In this document: in pieces, positions 50,707-59,919 of the stretch | Layout of the letters: every line of letters starts with the position of its first letter | Numbering within the stretch: position 1 is the first letter of the stretch | DNA from: Sphaerisporangium dianthi | Lineage (GTDB): Bacteria; Actinomycetota; Actinomycetes; Streptosporangiales; Streptosporangiaceae | Direction of reading: 5' to 3' | Assembly (NCBI RefSeq): GCF_042654065.1 | Contig: NZ_JBHSFP010000005.1 | Location: 124,001-188,000 of the forward strand | Length of the DNA: 64,000 nucleotides | Made by a program: the position numbers and the translations under genes | Notes under the pieces: generated by a model | Seen by the model: the letters and a program-made list of their open reading frames with translations, nothing else | The model's database searches: none | What the model was told of the DNA's origin: nothing

Positions 50707-52020
50707 GTGGTCGTACTCATCTCGCTCCTTCTCCTGGTCATGTTCCCGAGCCTGCCGTACTGGCTTCCGCGCGCGGTCGTCGCGCTGCGGACCTGGCTGT
50801 TCGCCCGCATCAACGGGTCCGAGGCGATCACCGTGCCCGGCGACCTGTTCGGTCCCTCCCGCTTCATGGAGATCTACTCCCACCCCGCGGCGGACGGCCG
50901 CAGCCGTGGCGCCGCGCTCTCGGACCTGTTCTGGTACTGGCTGTCGCCCGGCCCCGAGATCCACCAGGAGCACCTTGAACCGGGCCCGCGCTACGACGAG
51001 GTCGCACGCCGCACCCGCGGCATCCTCAGGATGCCGAGCGCGACGGCCGACGACCTGGCCGTGCGCAGCGTGGAGGCGGCGCTGCCCGAGCAGGCCGGCA
51101 TGGTGCGGCTGCGCGACCTCGTGATGCCCGTCTGGGCGGACCTCTACTACAGGGTGGTCTTCGCCCGGCCCTGCCCGGACGACGTCCGCCGCATGATCGT
51201 GGCCAACGCCGACGACGTCGTCACCGCGCTCAAGTGCTGCGGGCTGCGGCACATGGGGCGCCGGCTGCGGCTGACCGACCATCTCGAACGCGTGCTCGAC
51301 GAGGTGCCCCACGAGCTGCCCGGGTCGCTGTCCCGCCGGGAGCGGGCGCTGTACCTGCACGGCACGTTCTTCACCACGGCCGTGGTGCAGAGCTCGGAGG
51401 CGACCGCGCACGTGCTGATGATGCTCGCGCGGCACCCGGAGATCCAGGAGCAGGCGGCGACGGACGAGAAACTGCTCGCCCACGTCATCGAGGAGACGCT
51501 GCGGATCTTCCCGCTCTTCGGCATCGCCCACCGAATCACCTCGGCCGATATCGCGCTGGAGGAGGGCACGAGCATCCCGGCCGGCTCGGTGGTGTGTTTC
51601 GACTATCTGGAGTTCCAACGCTCGGGGTACCACGACCCCGACACCTTCGACCCGTCCCGGGAGGAGCGCCCGACGTACATCCCGTTCGGGGTGGCGGCGA
51701 ACCGGCCCTGCCCCGCCTGGCACCTGGCGCCCCTGACCGTGCAGGGCGTCGTCAGGGAGCTGCTCGCCCGCTTCGAGTTCGCCACCTCGGCCGGGCACAC
51801 CCGCTCGCTGCCGAACCGCGGCCCCTGCCTGATGACCCCGCGGGCGGCGCCCCGCGCGCGGCTGCGCCGTCCGCTCATGGCGGCCATGCGGGTGCGCGAC
51901 CGCTGGGAGGACGTGTGGCGCAGCCTCGTCCAGCTCTTCCTCGGCACCTTCATGGTCTGGCACGCCCGCCGCCTGCGCCTGTGCGCGCGGTACTTCGCCG
52001 CGGAGGACGGCAGCGCGTAG
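50707..52020 (+). CDS. Divergent cytochrome P450
   Basis: A 437-residue P450-like protein beginning with a membrane helix (VVLISLLLLVMFPSLPYWLP), unusual for soluble bacterial P450s. The K-helix ExxR is present (EETLRIFPLFGIAHRIT), and the meander region DPDTFDPSR, but the haem loop reads FGVAANRPCPAWHLA, with one residue more than the standard FxxGxxxCxG and no Gly after Cys. The I-helix GTFFTTAVVQSSEAT lacks the usual A-G-x-D/E-T. Its C-terminus is a basic helical tail (residues 385-437). A GTG start with AGGGGAG upstream. Reaction unknown; redox partners are not nearby. Confidence 0.75.
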   Translation: MVVLISLLLLVMFPSLPYWLPRAVVALRTWLFARINGSEAITVPGDLFGPSRFMEIYSHPAADGRSRGAALSDLFWYWLSPGPEIHQEHLEPGPRYDEVARRTRGILRMPSATADDLAVRSVEAALPEQAGMVRLRDLVMPVWADLYYRVVFARPCPDDVRRMIVANADDVVTALKCCGLRHMGRRLRLTDHLERVLDEVPHELPGSLSRRERALYLHGTFFTTAVVQSSEATAHVLMMLARHPEIQEQAATDEKLLAHVIEETLRIFPLFGIAHRITSADIALEEGTSIPAGSVVCFDYLEFQRSGYHDPDTFDPSREERPTYIPFGVAANRPCPAWHLAPLTVQGVVRELLARFEFATSAGHTRSLPNRGPCLMTPRAAPRARLRRPLMAAMRVRDRWEDVWRSLVQLFLGTFMVWHARRLRLCARYFAAEDGSA

Positions 52021-52346
52021 AACGGGGAACCCGGCGGCGGCCGGCAGGCCGTCCACGCCCGGCGTGATGACGCCGGCCGGCCCGGTCGGGCGGTCGAAGG
52101 CGACCGGCAGAGCGTGGGCCATCGCCTCCCGGCCCTCCTTGCCGAGGTGCGCTGCGGGTGGCGTGACCTGCGCCGATAGAGTGTGGTTGTACGCCCGCCC
52201 GGACTTCGCCCCGACATGCCGGGACGTGGGACCGGGACGGGCGCCGCCACGCACAGGAGCAGGGGGGCGGGGCCACGCTCAAAGACCGCCGGCATGTCTC
52301 TGGCGTCCCGCCGTCGACCGGCGCCGGGCGGGACGCGCTGATCGGC
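52021..52346. other. Intergenic gap before the SpoIIE phosphatase
   Basis: No gene is supported in these 326 bp. A run ACGCCGGCCGGCCCGG (about 52070-52086) is palindrome-rich, and GATAGAGTGTGGTTGTA near 52174 could be part of a promoter. Confidence 0.35.
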
Positions 52347-54476
52347 GTGGCCCTGAGCCGCGCGGTGCGCGAGATGGACGCCTACTCCGGCGCGGTCTAC
52401 CTTCCCGACGACGAAGGACGCCACCTGGCCGCGACCGTGATCTGCGGCGCCGCTCCGGCCATCTTCACCATGCCCGACCGCATGGCGGTGGACGGCCCCT
52501 ACGCGACGTCGATGTCCTACCGCGTGATGCGACCGGTGAGCGCGGGCAACATGGAGACGAGCTTCCCGAAGGCGCAGATCATCCCGCTGGTCCCGTTCCC
52601 GTACTCGGTCGTCTCCATCCCGCTCATCGCGGCGGAGCGCAGCATCGGAGCCCTCGCCGTGATCTGGGTGCCGCCGCGCCACGCCCGGCTCCCCGACGCC
52701 GACATGCGGCGCCTTTGCGGCATCGGCCGCGGCCTGGCCCGCGATCTGGCCGACATGGCGGCCCGCGGCGCGTCCATCCTGGCCGCCCGCTCGCCGGTGG
52801 TCATGCCGTTGTACGACGCATCCGGCTGGGAACCGGAGTGGGGTCTGCCCGGCATCCCGGGGTCGATCGGCCTGTCGCTCATGTACCAGATGCACAAGAT
52901 GTCCGGGGCGCTGAACGAGGCGAGCGGCCTTCCAGAGATCGTCAGGACCGCCGAGCAGCGGATCATGGGCCCCTTCGGCGCCTGCTGCTTCGCCCTGGCC
53001 ACCCTCACCGAGGGCCGGCTGCGCCTGGCGGGCCAGACGGGCTGCCGGACGGATCTGAGCGACGAGATCCACGGCACCGCCCTCAGCCGGCCAAGCCCCT
53101 ACACCGACGTGATCCGCACCGGCCGCCCGCTGTTCTACAGCGACCGGGAGGCCCTGATCGCCGACTACCCGGGGACGGCGGCCGACGTCCAGGCCATGGC
53201 GGTGCTGCCGATCGGCTCGGCCGCCGCGCCGCTCGGCAGCTGCACCCTCGGCTTCGACCACTCCCGGCGGTTCAGCGTCGGCGAGCGCGCCGTCCTGCTG
53301 ATGATGACCAGCCAGCTCGGCCTGGCGGTCGAGCGGGCGCAGCTCGGCGAGAACGAGCGGGCCCTCGCCCAAGGGCTGCAGGAGAGGCTGCTCCCGCGCA
53401 TGCTGGCCGAGCTGCCGCAGGTGGTCACCACCGCGCGCTACCTGTCCGCCCCCACCTCCGCCGGGGTGGGCGGCGACTGGTACGACGCGATCTGCCTGCC
53501 CGGCAACCGCATCGGCCTGGTGGTGGGCGACGTTGAGGGCCACAACATCGACAGCGCGGTGGTCATGGGCCAGTTGCGCAGTGCGCTGCGCGCCTACGCG
53601 ACCGAAGGCCACGACCCGGCCGCGGTGCTGGCCAGGTCCAGCGACCTGCTCGCCGACCTCGACACCGACCTGCTCGCCACCTGCTGCTTCGTGCGCATGG
53701 ACCCCGAGACCGGCGCTGCGGAGATCGCGCTCGCCGGGCACCCCGTGCCGCTGATCCGCGAGCCGGACGGCACGATCACCGTGCCCGACGTCCCGCCGAA
53801 CGTGCCGCTGGGGGTCCCGCTCACCGGGGCGCACCGCACGGCCGAGATCATCCTCCACCCGGGCTCGCTGCTGATGCTCTACACCGACGGGCTCGCGCAG
53901 TCGGTCACCGGCGATCCGGTGCTCGGGGCCCGCGTCCTGCTCGAATCGATCAACGAGACCGGTGACACCTCGTTGGAGAGGCTCGCCGACCGTCTCATCG
54001 CCGTCGCGCCGGACCACGAGGCGCGCCGCGACGACATCGCCGTCCTGGTCGCCCGCTACGAGGGCAACCCGCGCGGGGAGCACTACCGCATCGACCGCAT
54101 GGCCATCCAGCGGCACGACCTGCAGGGCGTCGGGGCGGCGCGCAGGTTCGTGCGACGGCATCTGCACGAATGGGGCCTGGACGCCTTCATCGACGATCTC
54201 GAGGTGATGGCCTCCGAGGCGATCACCAATGCGCTCATCCACGCCGACAGCGACGTGGAGGTGCGGCTGCGCGAGTATCCCGACCGCGTCCACCTGGAGG
54301 TCAGGGACTCCGACACCAGTCCCGCCGTGCCCGCGCCGATCACCCTCTCCGACGAGGCGAACGCGGTGGCCGAGCACGGCCGAGGGCTGATCATCGTCGG
54401 GACGCTGGCCACCATGTGGGGCAACTCGCCCAGCGGCCGCGGCAAGACGGTCTGGATCGACCTCGCCACCGACTGA
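52347..54476 (+). CDS. GAF - SpoIIE-type PP2C phosphatase - HATPase regulator
   Basis: A 709-residue signalling protein. Residues 10-110 and 185-335 are GAF-like (SIPLIAAERSIGALAVIWV; FGACCFALATLTEGRLRLAGQTG). Residues 355-560 form the SpoIIE/PP2C phosphatase: LQERLLPRML, VGGDWYDAICLPGNRIGLVVGDVEGHNIDSAVVMGQLRSALRAYA, and LLMLYTDGLAQS. Residues 585-705 are an RsbW-like HATPase with VMASEAITNALIHADSDV and EHGRGLIIVGTLATMWG. Such fusions control sigma-factor partner switching through dephosphorylation of STAS anti-anti-sigma factors. The first GAF domain seems truncated, so the true start could be elsewhere. GTG is the first in-frame start available. Confidence 0.85.
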   Translation: MALSRAVREMDAYSGAVYLPDDEGRHLAATVICGAAPAIFTMPDRMAVDGPYATSMSYRVMRPVSAGNMETSFPKAQIIPLVPFPYSVVSIPLIAAERSIGALAVIWVPPRHARLPDADMRRLCGIGRGLARDLADMAARGASILAARSPVVMPLYDASGWEPEWGLPGIPGSIGLSLMYQMHKMSGALNEASGLPEIVRTAEQRIMGPFGACCFALATLTEGRLRLAGQTGCRTDLSDEIHGTALSRPSPYTDVIRTGRPLFYSDREALIADYPGTAADVQAMAVLPIGSAAAPLGSCTLGFDHSRRFSVGERAVLLMMTSQLGLAVERAQLGENERALAQGLQERLLPRMLAELPQVVTTARYLSAPTSAGVGGDWYDAICLPGNRIGLVVGDVEGHNIDSAVVMGQLRSALRAYATEGHDPAAVLARSSDLLADLDTDLLATCCFVRMDPETGAAEIALAGHPVPLIREPDGTITVPDVPPNVPLGVPLTGAHRTAEIILHPGSLLMLYTDGLAQSVTGDPVLGARVLLESINETGDTSLERLADRLIAVAPDHEARRDDIAVLVARYEGNPRGEHYRIDRMAIQRHDLQGVGAARRFVRRHLHEWGLDAFIDDLEVMASEAITNALIHADSDVEVRLREYPDRVHLEVRDSDTSPAVPAPITLSDEANAVAEHGRGLIIVGTLATMWGNSPSGRGKTVWIDLATD

Positions 54477-54704
54477 TCCGCCACCGCCACCGGCCGACCC
54501 CGCGCGTCACCGGCCACCTCCGCCACCGGCACCTCCGTCACCGGCCACCTCCGTCACCGCCCGACCCCGCCCGTCACCGTGGCCGGGGGGCTGGGACGAC
54601 CCCCGGCCCGCCGACGGTGCGACAGGGCCGCTGATCACAGGCTGGTCGTTCGAAGTCGTCCGATGGAAGCCCGGACTGTTCGAGGTCGTCCGGTCATGGG
54701 CGGG
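54477..54704. other. Intergenic gap with CACCGG-type repeats
   Basis: A cluster of repeated CACCGGCCACCTCCGYCACC units occupies 54481-54570. No gene is visible in the rest. Confidence 0.45.
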
Positions 54705-54929
54705 TCATTCGAAGTCGTCGGGGTTGAGTTCCTTCAAGCGTTCGCGCTCCCCGTCGCTGACCTCGGTCTCCCCCTCGGCCGCTCTTGATCCGAACGGCAT
54801 CCCGCGCGGGACTCCCGGAGGCCGCGCGGAGCTCTCCTCCTCCACCGGCGTGAGGGGCGCGCCGGTCGCTTCCTCGGCGCTGTCGCGCTCGACGTGCCCG
54901 GATTCTTCCTGGCTGAATGATGTGGCCAT
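54705..54929 (-). CDS. Small acidic protein of unknown function
   Basis: A 74-residue, Glu/Asp/Ser-rich protein without Cys or membrane helix. It starts MATSFSQEESGHVERDSAEE and ends GERERLKELNPDDFE; the tail resembles short actinobacterial hypothetical proteins. GGGGAGA lies 5 nt before the ATG at 54929, which supports it as a real gene, as does its codon usage. Probably intrinsically disordered. Function unknown. Confidence 0.65.
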   Translation of the reverse strand: MATSFSQEESGHVERDSAEEATGAPLTPVEEESSARPPGVPRGMPFGSRAAEGETEVSDGERERLKELNPDDFE

Positions 54930-55326
54930 GTCGTCTCCCCGAACGTCCACGGCGGGCTCCGGGCCCGTACGGCCGGGACGACGGCCGGCGCGGTCGTCGG
55001 GATCCGGTGCCCCGGGGCGGGGCGGCGCGGGCCGTGGAATGATGGTGAATTCCCTGGTCAGCCCTGCGTAACCTGCGTACCCCAGTCACGCGTGGCTACA
55101 CGGTCCGACCTCCGCGAACATGCGCCGGCCACCCGGACATCGCCGTGGGCCGCCGATTTTGACCGGTTCTTGGAAACGCTCGGACGGACTCGGCGAAGCG
55201 CATGGCCTCGCCCTGCGCGCTGCGCGGGCCGACCGGGGTTGACGTCGCCCCCATCGGCGGAGGCGGCGTGGGCGATGTTGTTTGGTCCATCGGGAAGGGG
55301 GCACACGGCAGCCGGGAGGTGCTCTG
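54930..55326. other. Intergenic gap between divergent genes
   Basis: 397 bp without a supported gene. Promoters for the small acidic gene and for the phosphatase should lie here, but no clear -35/-10 pair stands out. Confidence 0.35.
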
Positions 55327-55851
55327 GTGCCGCTACGTCCACGCCCTCGCGCCGTGTTGTTCGACCGCGACGGCACGATCATCGAAGACGTCCCCTACAA
55401 CGCCGACCCCCGGTTGGTGCGCCCCATGCCGGGCGCCCGCGCGGCGCTGGACCGGTTGCGCGGGGCCGGGATGCCCATCGGCGTGGTCACCAACCAGGCC
55501 GGGGTGGCCAAGGGACTGTTCGACGCCGACGCGCTGCGCGAGGTCAACGCCCGCGTCGAGGAGCTGCTCGGCCCGTTCGGCGTCTGGGCGGTGTGCCCGC
55601 ACGACGACGGCGACGGCTGCGCCTGCCGCAAGCCCCTGCCCGGCCTCGTCCTGCGCGCGGCCGAGGCCCTCGGCGTCCCTCCCGCCGACTGCGTCGTCAT
55701 CGGTGACATCGGCCGCGACATGGAGGCCGCCCGGGCGGCCGGGGCCAGGGCCATCCTCGTCCCGACCCCGGTGACCCTCCCCGAGGAGATCGCCGCCGCG
55801 CCGGAGGTCGCGCGTGACCTGACCGACGCCGTCGACCGGGTGATGGCCTGA
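55327..55851 (+). CDS. gmhB: GmhB-like HAD phosphatase (heptose/histidinol-phosphate type)
   Basis: A 174-residue HAD phosphatase. VLFDRDGTIIEDVPYN is motif I, GVVTNQAGVAKG motif II, and IGDIGRDMEAARAAGA motif IV; the CPHDDGDGCACRKP loop is the zinc-binding insert that marks D-glycero-D-manno-heptose 1,7-bisphosphate 7-phosphatases and relatives. It would make ADP- or GDP-heptose precursors for glycoconjugates. GTG 55327 has GGGAGGTG about 6 nt upstream. It is followed 71 bp later by a glycosyltransferase, which suggests a shared pathway. Confidence 0.8.
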   Translation: MPLRPRPRAVLFDRDGTIIEDVPYNADPRLVRPMPGARAALDRLRGAGMPIGVVTNQAGVAKGLFDADALREVNARVEELLGPFGVWAVCPHDDGDGCACRKPLPGLVLRAAEALGVPPADCVVIGDIGRDMEAARAAGARAILVPTPVTLPEEIAAAPEVARDLTDAVDRVMA

Positions 55852-55921
55852 GGCTTGGGCCGGCCGTGCGCCGGGGACGGACGGCATGAGGCTTGGGCCG
55901 GCCGGGTGGGAGGGGGACGTC

Positions 55922-56860
55922 GTGAGGGTCATGATGTGGCACGTGCACGGCTCCTGGACGACCGCGTTCGTCCAGGGCGGCCACGACTACGTGGTGCCGC
56001 TCACCGGCGACCGCGGGCCCGACGGCCGCGGCAGGGCGCGCACCTATACCTGGCCCGCCTCCGTGCGCGAGGTCGCGTGGGACCGCCTGCGCGAGGAGGA
56101 CTTCGACGTGGTCGTCCTCCAGCGCCCGCACGAACTCGATCTCGCCGAGCGCTGGCTGGGCCGCCGTCCCGGCAGGGACGTCCCCGCCGTCTACGTCGAG
56201 CACAACACCCCGGCGGGCGACGTCCCCGCCACCCGTCACCCGCTCGCCGGCCGCGACGACATCCCGCTGGTCCACGTCACCCACTTCAACGACCTGTTCT
56301 GGGACTCGGGGCGGGCGCCGGCCCGGGTCATCGAGCACGGCGTGGTCGACCCCGGCCACCGCTACACCGGAGAGCTGCCCCGGGTCGGCGTCGTGGTCAA
56401 CGAGCCCGTCCGCCGCACCCGGGTGGCCGGCACCGACCTGCTGCCGGCGTTCGCCGCCGCCGCGCCGCTGGACGTGTTCGGCATGAAGGTCACCGGTCTG
56501 CCGTACGGCGCCTACGAGGACCTGCCTCAGCGCGAGATGCACGCCGAGCTGGCCCGCCGCCGCGTCTACCTGCACCCCTACCGGTGGACGTCGCTCGGCC
56601 TGTCCCTCATCGAGGCCATGCTGCTGGGCATGCCGGTCGTCGCGCTCGCGACCACCGAGGCGGTCGAGGCCGTGCCGCCGGAGGCCGGGGTGATCTCCAC
56701 GCGGGTGGAGACGCTGACCGCCGCCCTCCGGTCGTTCGCCGCCGACCCCGCGCGAGCGGCGCAGGCCGGCAAGGCCGCCCGCGCCGCCGCCTCCGCCCGG
56801 TACGGGCTGGCCCGCTTCCTGGCCGACTGGGACCGCCTGCTCGCCGAGACGACTCGTTGA
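55922..56860 (+). CDS. Glycosyltransferase (GT4-like)
   Basis: A 312-residue GT-B-type glycosyltransferase. The first domain contains VMMWHVHGSWTTAFVQGGHDYVVP, and the nucleotide-sugar region YLHPYRWTSLGLSLIEAMLLGMPVVALATTEAVEAVP is the E-x7-E-type pattern of GT4. GTG 55922 is chosen for GGGAGGGGGA about 6 nt upstream; ATG 55886 would add 12 residues. With the preceding GmhB-like gene it may use a heptose-type sugar; acceptor unknown. Confidence 0.8.
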   Translation: MRVMMWHVHGSWTTAFVQGGHDYVVPLTGDRGPDGRGRARTYTWPASVREVAWDRLREEDFDVVVLQRPHELDLAERWLGRRPGRDVPAVYVEHNTPAGDVPATRHPLAGRDDIPLVHVTHFNDLFWDSGRAPARVIEHGVVDPGHRYTGELPRVGVVVNEPVRRTRVAGTDLLPAFAAAAPLDVFGMKVTGLPYGAYEDLPQREMHAELARRRVYLHPYRWTSLGLSLIEAMLLGMPVVALATTEAVEAVPPEAGVISTRVETLTAALRSFAADPARAAQAGKAARAAASARYGLARFLADWDRLLAETTR

Positions 56861-56894
56861 CCGCTTGGTGATGGACGAGCAAGGGGCGAGCGGG

Positions 56895-57275
56895 TCACTC
56901 GTTGAGGAACAGGCAGAACGGGTGCCCGTCGGGATCCAGGTAGACGCGCACGTCGTCCTGCGGCTGGAAGGCGGCGAGGACCGCGCCGGAGGCGACGGCG
57001 TGTGCCCCGGCGACCTCCAGGTCGTCGACCTCGATGTCGAGATGGATCATCATCTGCTGGTCGCCGGGGCCGGCGGGCCAGGTCGGCCGGACGTACTCGT
57101 TCTCTGTCTGGAAGGACAGGCCCGGCCCGCCGCCCGGCGCGGCGAGTTTGACCCAGCCGGGCTCCTCATCGATGACCTTCCAGCCGAGAAGCCGCTGGTA
57201 GAAGGCCGACAGCTCGCTCACGTCCGGTGTGCCGAGCACGATGCCTGATAGCGACATGCGGGGTTCGTCGGTCAT
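56895..57275 (-). CDS. VOC-family protein
   Basis: A 126-residue VOC protein: SLSGIVLGTPDVSELSAFYQRLLGWKVI forms the first module, and IHLDIEVDDLEVAGAHAVASGAVLA with DPDGHPFCLFLNE the second. It has no catalytic assignment; antibiotic-resistance and glyoxalase functions occur in the family. GGAGG precedes the ATG by 5 nt. It is convergent with the glycosyltransferase and upstream of the cellulase on the opposite strand. Confidence 0.85.
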   Translation of the reverse strand: MTDEPRMSLSGIVLGTPDVSELSAFYQRLLGWKVIDEEPGWVKLAAPGGGPGLSFQTENEYVRPTWPAGPGDQQMMIHLDIEVDDLEVAGAHAVASGAVLAAFQPQDDVRVYLDPDGHPFCLFLNE

Positions 57276-57703
57276 TTCGCCTCCAGGAATGTGGTGCCGG
57301 TTCCTGTTCTCCTGCGCGAGTGACGCGGGCTTAAACGGCCTGCCCGTCGACCTCTCCTCATCCCCCGCCCATGGGCCGGCTCACCGGCCGTCCCATGGGC
57401 GACCAGCGTGGAACGGCGGTGGGCGAACGCGCACACGCGCCGGCTCTAGATGAATGTTTCATCGGGCTCCCTGATGATCCAATGCGCTGGAACGCGCGTT
57501 TGCCAAGGCCATCAGGGGTGACGGAGGCGGGGCCCGGAGCCGGGGGTTGCCACGCGGGGGAGGGGGCCCGCAATCTGCTGTACATCCTCCCGAAACACTC
57601 CGACGATGGGAGCGCTCCCACCGCTGATGTCGAGTTGGGTGCTGCTTGGCCGTCTCAAGAAGGCGGAGAACCCACCAAGTTTCATGAGGGAGACAAACAG
57701 ACA
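57276..57703. other. Regulatory region of the GH6 cellulase
   Basis: 428 bp with no gene supported. TTGCCA (57547-57552), 18 nt, CAATCT (57571-57576) is a possible promoter, with the CebR-type box 31 bp further downstream. Confidence 0.4.
57607..57620. promoter_or_regulatory. CebR/CelR-type operator before the cellulase
   Basis: TGGGAGCGCTCCCA, a perfect palindrome identical to the two boxes at 12.4-12.6 kb, lies 83 bp before the cellulase start, as in known cellulase genes controlled by CelR. Confidence 0.88.
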
Positions 57704-59788
57704 ATGGGACCCCACAAGAGTTCCTGGCGAAGAGGCCTTACGGCGGTGACAGCGCTAGTGCTCACCGGCATCGGGCTCGCCGTCGCCCCGACTTCGGCCA
57801 ATGCCGCGGTGGCCTGTGACGTCACGTATACCAAGACCTGGGACGGTGGTGGCGGCTTCGGTGCCAATATCACCATCAAGAACCTCGGCGACGCCCTGAG
57901 CAACTGGACGCTGACCTTCGCCTTCCCCAACAGCCAACGGGTGACCAACGGCTGGACGGCCCAGTTCTCGCAGTCGGGCGCCAACGTGACCGCGCGGAAC
58001 GAGTCCTACAACGGCAGCCAGGCCTCCGGGGCCTCGTGGACGATCGGGTTCAACGGCAGCTACAGCGGTTCCAACAGCAACCCCACCAGCTTCGCCATCA
58101 ACGGCACGACCTGTAACGGCGGCCCCCAGCCGACGCCGACGCCGACCCCCACGCCGACGCCGACGCCGACGCCGACCCCCACCCCGACTCCGACGCCGAC
58201 CCCGGGTGTCCAGTCGCTGGTGGTCAGCCCGACCTCCGTGACCGTCCCCGAGGGCAGCACCGCCACCTACGGCGTGCGCCTGGCGCGGCAGCCCAGCTCC
58301 AGCGTGACGGTGACCTCGACCGCCGGCAGCGGCGACTCCGACCTCACGATCCGCAGCGGTTCCAGCCTGACCTTCACGACGTCGAACTGGAACACCGCGC
58401 AGAGCGTCACCCTGGGCGCCGCCGAGGACAGTGACACCGCCAACGGCTCACGGGCCTTCAGCGTGGCCTCCTCCGGGCTGTCCTCCGTCGCCGTGACCGC
58501 GACCGAGGCCGACAACGACGGCGGCACCAACCCGACGCACGTCGACAACCCGTACTCGGGCGCGACCGGCTACGTCAACTCCGACTGGTCTTCCAAGGCA
58601 GCGGCCGAGCCGGGCGGCTCCGCCGTCGCCAACCTCTCGACCGGAGTGTGGCTGGACCGCATCGCCGCCATCGAGGGCAGCTCCAGCGTCAAGGGCGTGC
58701 GGGCACACCTCGACGCGGCCGTCCAGCAGGACGCCGCCAACGGCAGCGCCCCGCTGACGATCCAGTTCGTGGTCTACGATCTGCCCAACCGCGACTGCTC
58801 GGCGCTGGCCTCCAACGGCGAGCTGAAGGTCTCGGAGAACGGCATCAGCCGCTACAAGACCGAGTTCATCGACCCGATCGCCGCCATCTTGAGCGACTCG
58901 AAGTACTCGAACCTGCGCATCGTGACGGTCATCGAGATCGACTCGCTGCCCAACCTGGTCACCAACACCGGCATCGCGGCGTGTGCCGAGGCCAAGTCCA
59001 GCGGCGCCTACGTCCAGGGCATTCAGTACGCGCTGAACAAGCTGCACGCGATCAAGAACGTCTACACCTACATCGACGCCGGGCACCACGGCTGGCTCGG
59101 CTGGGACAGCAACTTCCGTCCCTCCGCCCAGCTCTTCGCCGAGACGGTTCGCGGCACCACCGCCGGCTTCGCCAGCGTCGACGGCTTCATCACCAACACC
59201 GCCAACTACTCGGCCCTGAGCGAGCCGTACTTCACCATCAACACCCAGGTGGGCGGCCAGTCGGTGCGCCAGTCGAAGTGGGTCGACTGGAACTTCTACG
59301 TCGACGAGCTCACCTACGCGCAGGCGTTCCGGCAGGAGCTGGTCTCCCAGGGGTTCAACTCCGGCATCGGAATGCTGATCGACACCTCCCGTAACGGCTG
59401 GGGCGGCTCGGCTCGGCCCAGCGGGCCCAGCACCTCGACCAACGTCGACACCTTCGTGAACGCGTCGAAGGTCGACCGTCGCGTCCACGCCGGCAACTGG
59501 TGCAACCAGAGCGGCGCTGGCATCGGCGAGCGGCCCAAGGCGGCTCCCGCCTCCGGTATCGACGCCTACGTGTGGATCAAGCCTCCGGGCGAGTCCGACG
59601 GTGCCAGCAAGGAGATCCCGAACAACGAGGGCAAGGGCTTCGACCGGATGTGCGACCCGACCTACGGCGGCAACGAGCGCAACGGCAACAACCCGACCGG
59701 TGCCCTTGCGGACTCCCCGATCGCCGGCGCGTGGTTCTCGGCGCAGTTCCGCCAGCTCCTGGCCAACGCCTACCCGCCCATCAACTGA
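57704..59788 (+). CDS. Secreted GH6 cellulase (exo-cellobiohydrolase-like) with N-terminal CBM2
   Basis: A 694-residue secreted enzyme. The signal peptide ends near SANAAVA (about residue 35). CBM2 spans 38-137 (C38, C137 pair; W63, W82, W112 visible), then a Pro-Thr linker (142-167), then a Calx-beta-like domain (170-270; VTVPEGSTATYGVRLA, TEADND). GH6 catalysis (280-694): VVYDLPNRDCSALASNGE, EIDSLPN with D413 as probable acid, HHGWLGWDSN and WIKPPGESDG. Length and order resemble Thermobifida Cel6B. GAGGGAGA is about 12 nt before the ATG. Controlled by the CebR-type box. It should release cellobiose from cellulose. Confidence 0.92.
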   Translation: MGPHKSSWRRGLTAVTALVLTGIGLAVAPTSANAAVACDVTYTKTWDGGGGFGANITIKNLGDALSNWTLTFAFPNSQRVTNGWTAQFSQSGANVTARNESYNGSQASGASWTIGFNGSYSGSNSNPTSFAINGTTCNGGPQPTPTPTPTPTPTPTPTPTPTPTPTPGVQSLVVSPTSVTVPEGSTATYGVRLARQPSSSVTVTSTAGSGDSDLTIRSGSSLTFTTSNWNTAQSVTLGAAEDSDTANGSRAFSVASSGLSSVAVTATEADNDGGTNPTHVDNPYSGATGYVNSDWSSKAAAEPGGSAVANLSTGVWLDRIAAIEGSSSVKGVRAHLDAAVQQDAANGSAPLTIQFVVYDLPNRDCSALASNGELKVSENGISRYKTEFIDPIAAILSDSKYSNLRIVTVIEIDSLPNLVTNTGIAACAEAKSSGAYVQGIQYALNKLHAIKNVYTYIDAGHHGWLGWDSNFRPSAQLFAETVRGTTAGFASVDGFITNTANYSALSEPYFTINTQVGGQSVRQSKWVDWNFYVDELTYAQAFRQELVSQGFNSGIGMLIDTSRNGWGGSARPSGPSTSTNVDTFVNASKVDRRVHAGNWCNQSGAGIGERPKAAPASGIDAYVWIKPPGESDGASKEIPNNEGKGFDRMCDPTYGGNERNGNNPTGALADSPIAGAWFSAQFRQLLANAYPPIN

Positions 59789-59854
59789 CAACCCAAGACT
59801 GCGGACCCTGCTGCGGCTGACAACGGCCGTGGCGGGGCCCGCCACCACCACCAG

Positions 59855-59898
59855 CGTGGTCCCGCTCCGGACAGGGGTCCTTCCGGAGCGGGACCACG
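59855..59898. terminator. Strong hairpin terminator between convergent genes
   Basis: A 17-bp perfect stem (59855-59871 with 59882-59898) with a 10-nt loop, without T-run, lies between the cellulase and FdhA-like stops and can serve both directions. Confidence 0.8.
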
Positions 59899-59919
59899 TT
59901 CTGCGTTCGGTCGCTCCGG

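Noticed and set aside
52064..53536. 490-codon frame overlapping the start of the SpoIIE phosphatase
   Set aside because: It reads the same strand in another frame as Arg/Pro-rich text; the 52347 frame carries the GAF and PP2C motifs.
58128..58205. Simple repeat in the cellulase region
   Set aside because: It is the coding Pro-Thr linker between CBM2 and the next domain, normal in secreted actinobacterial cellulases.
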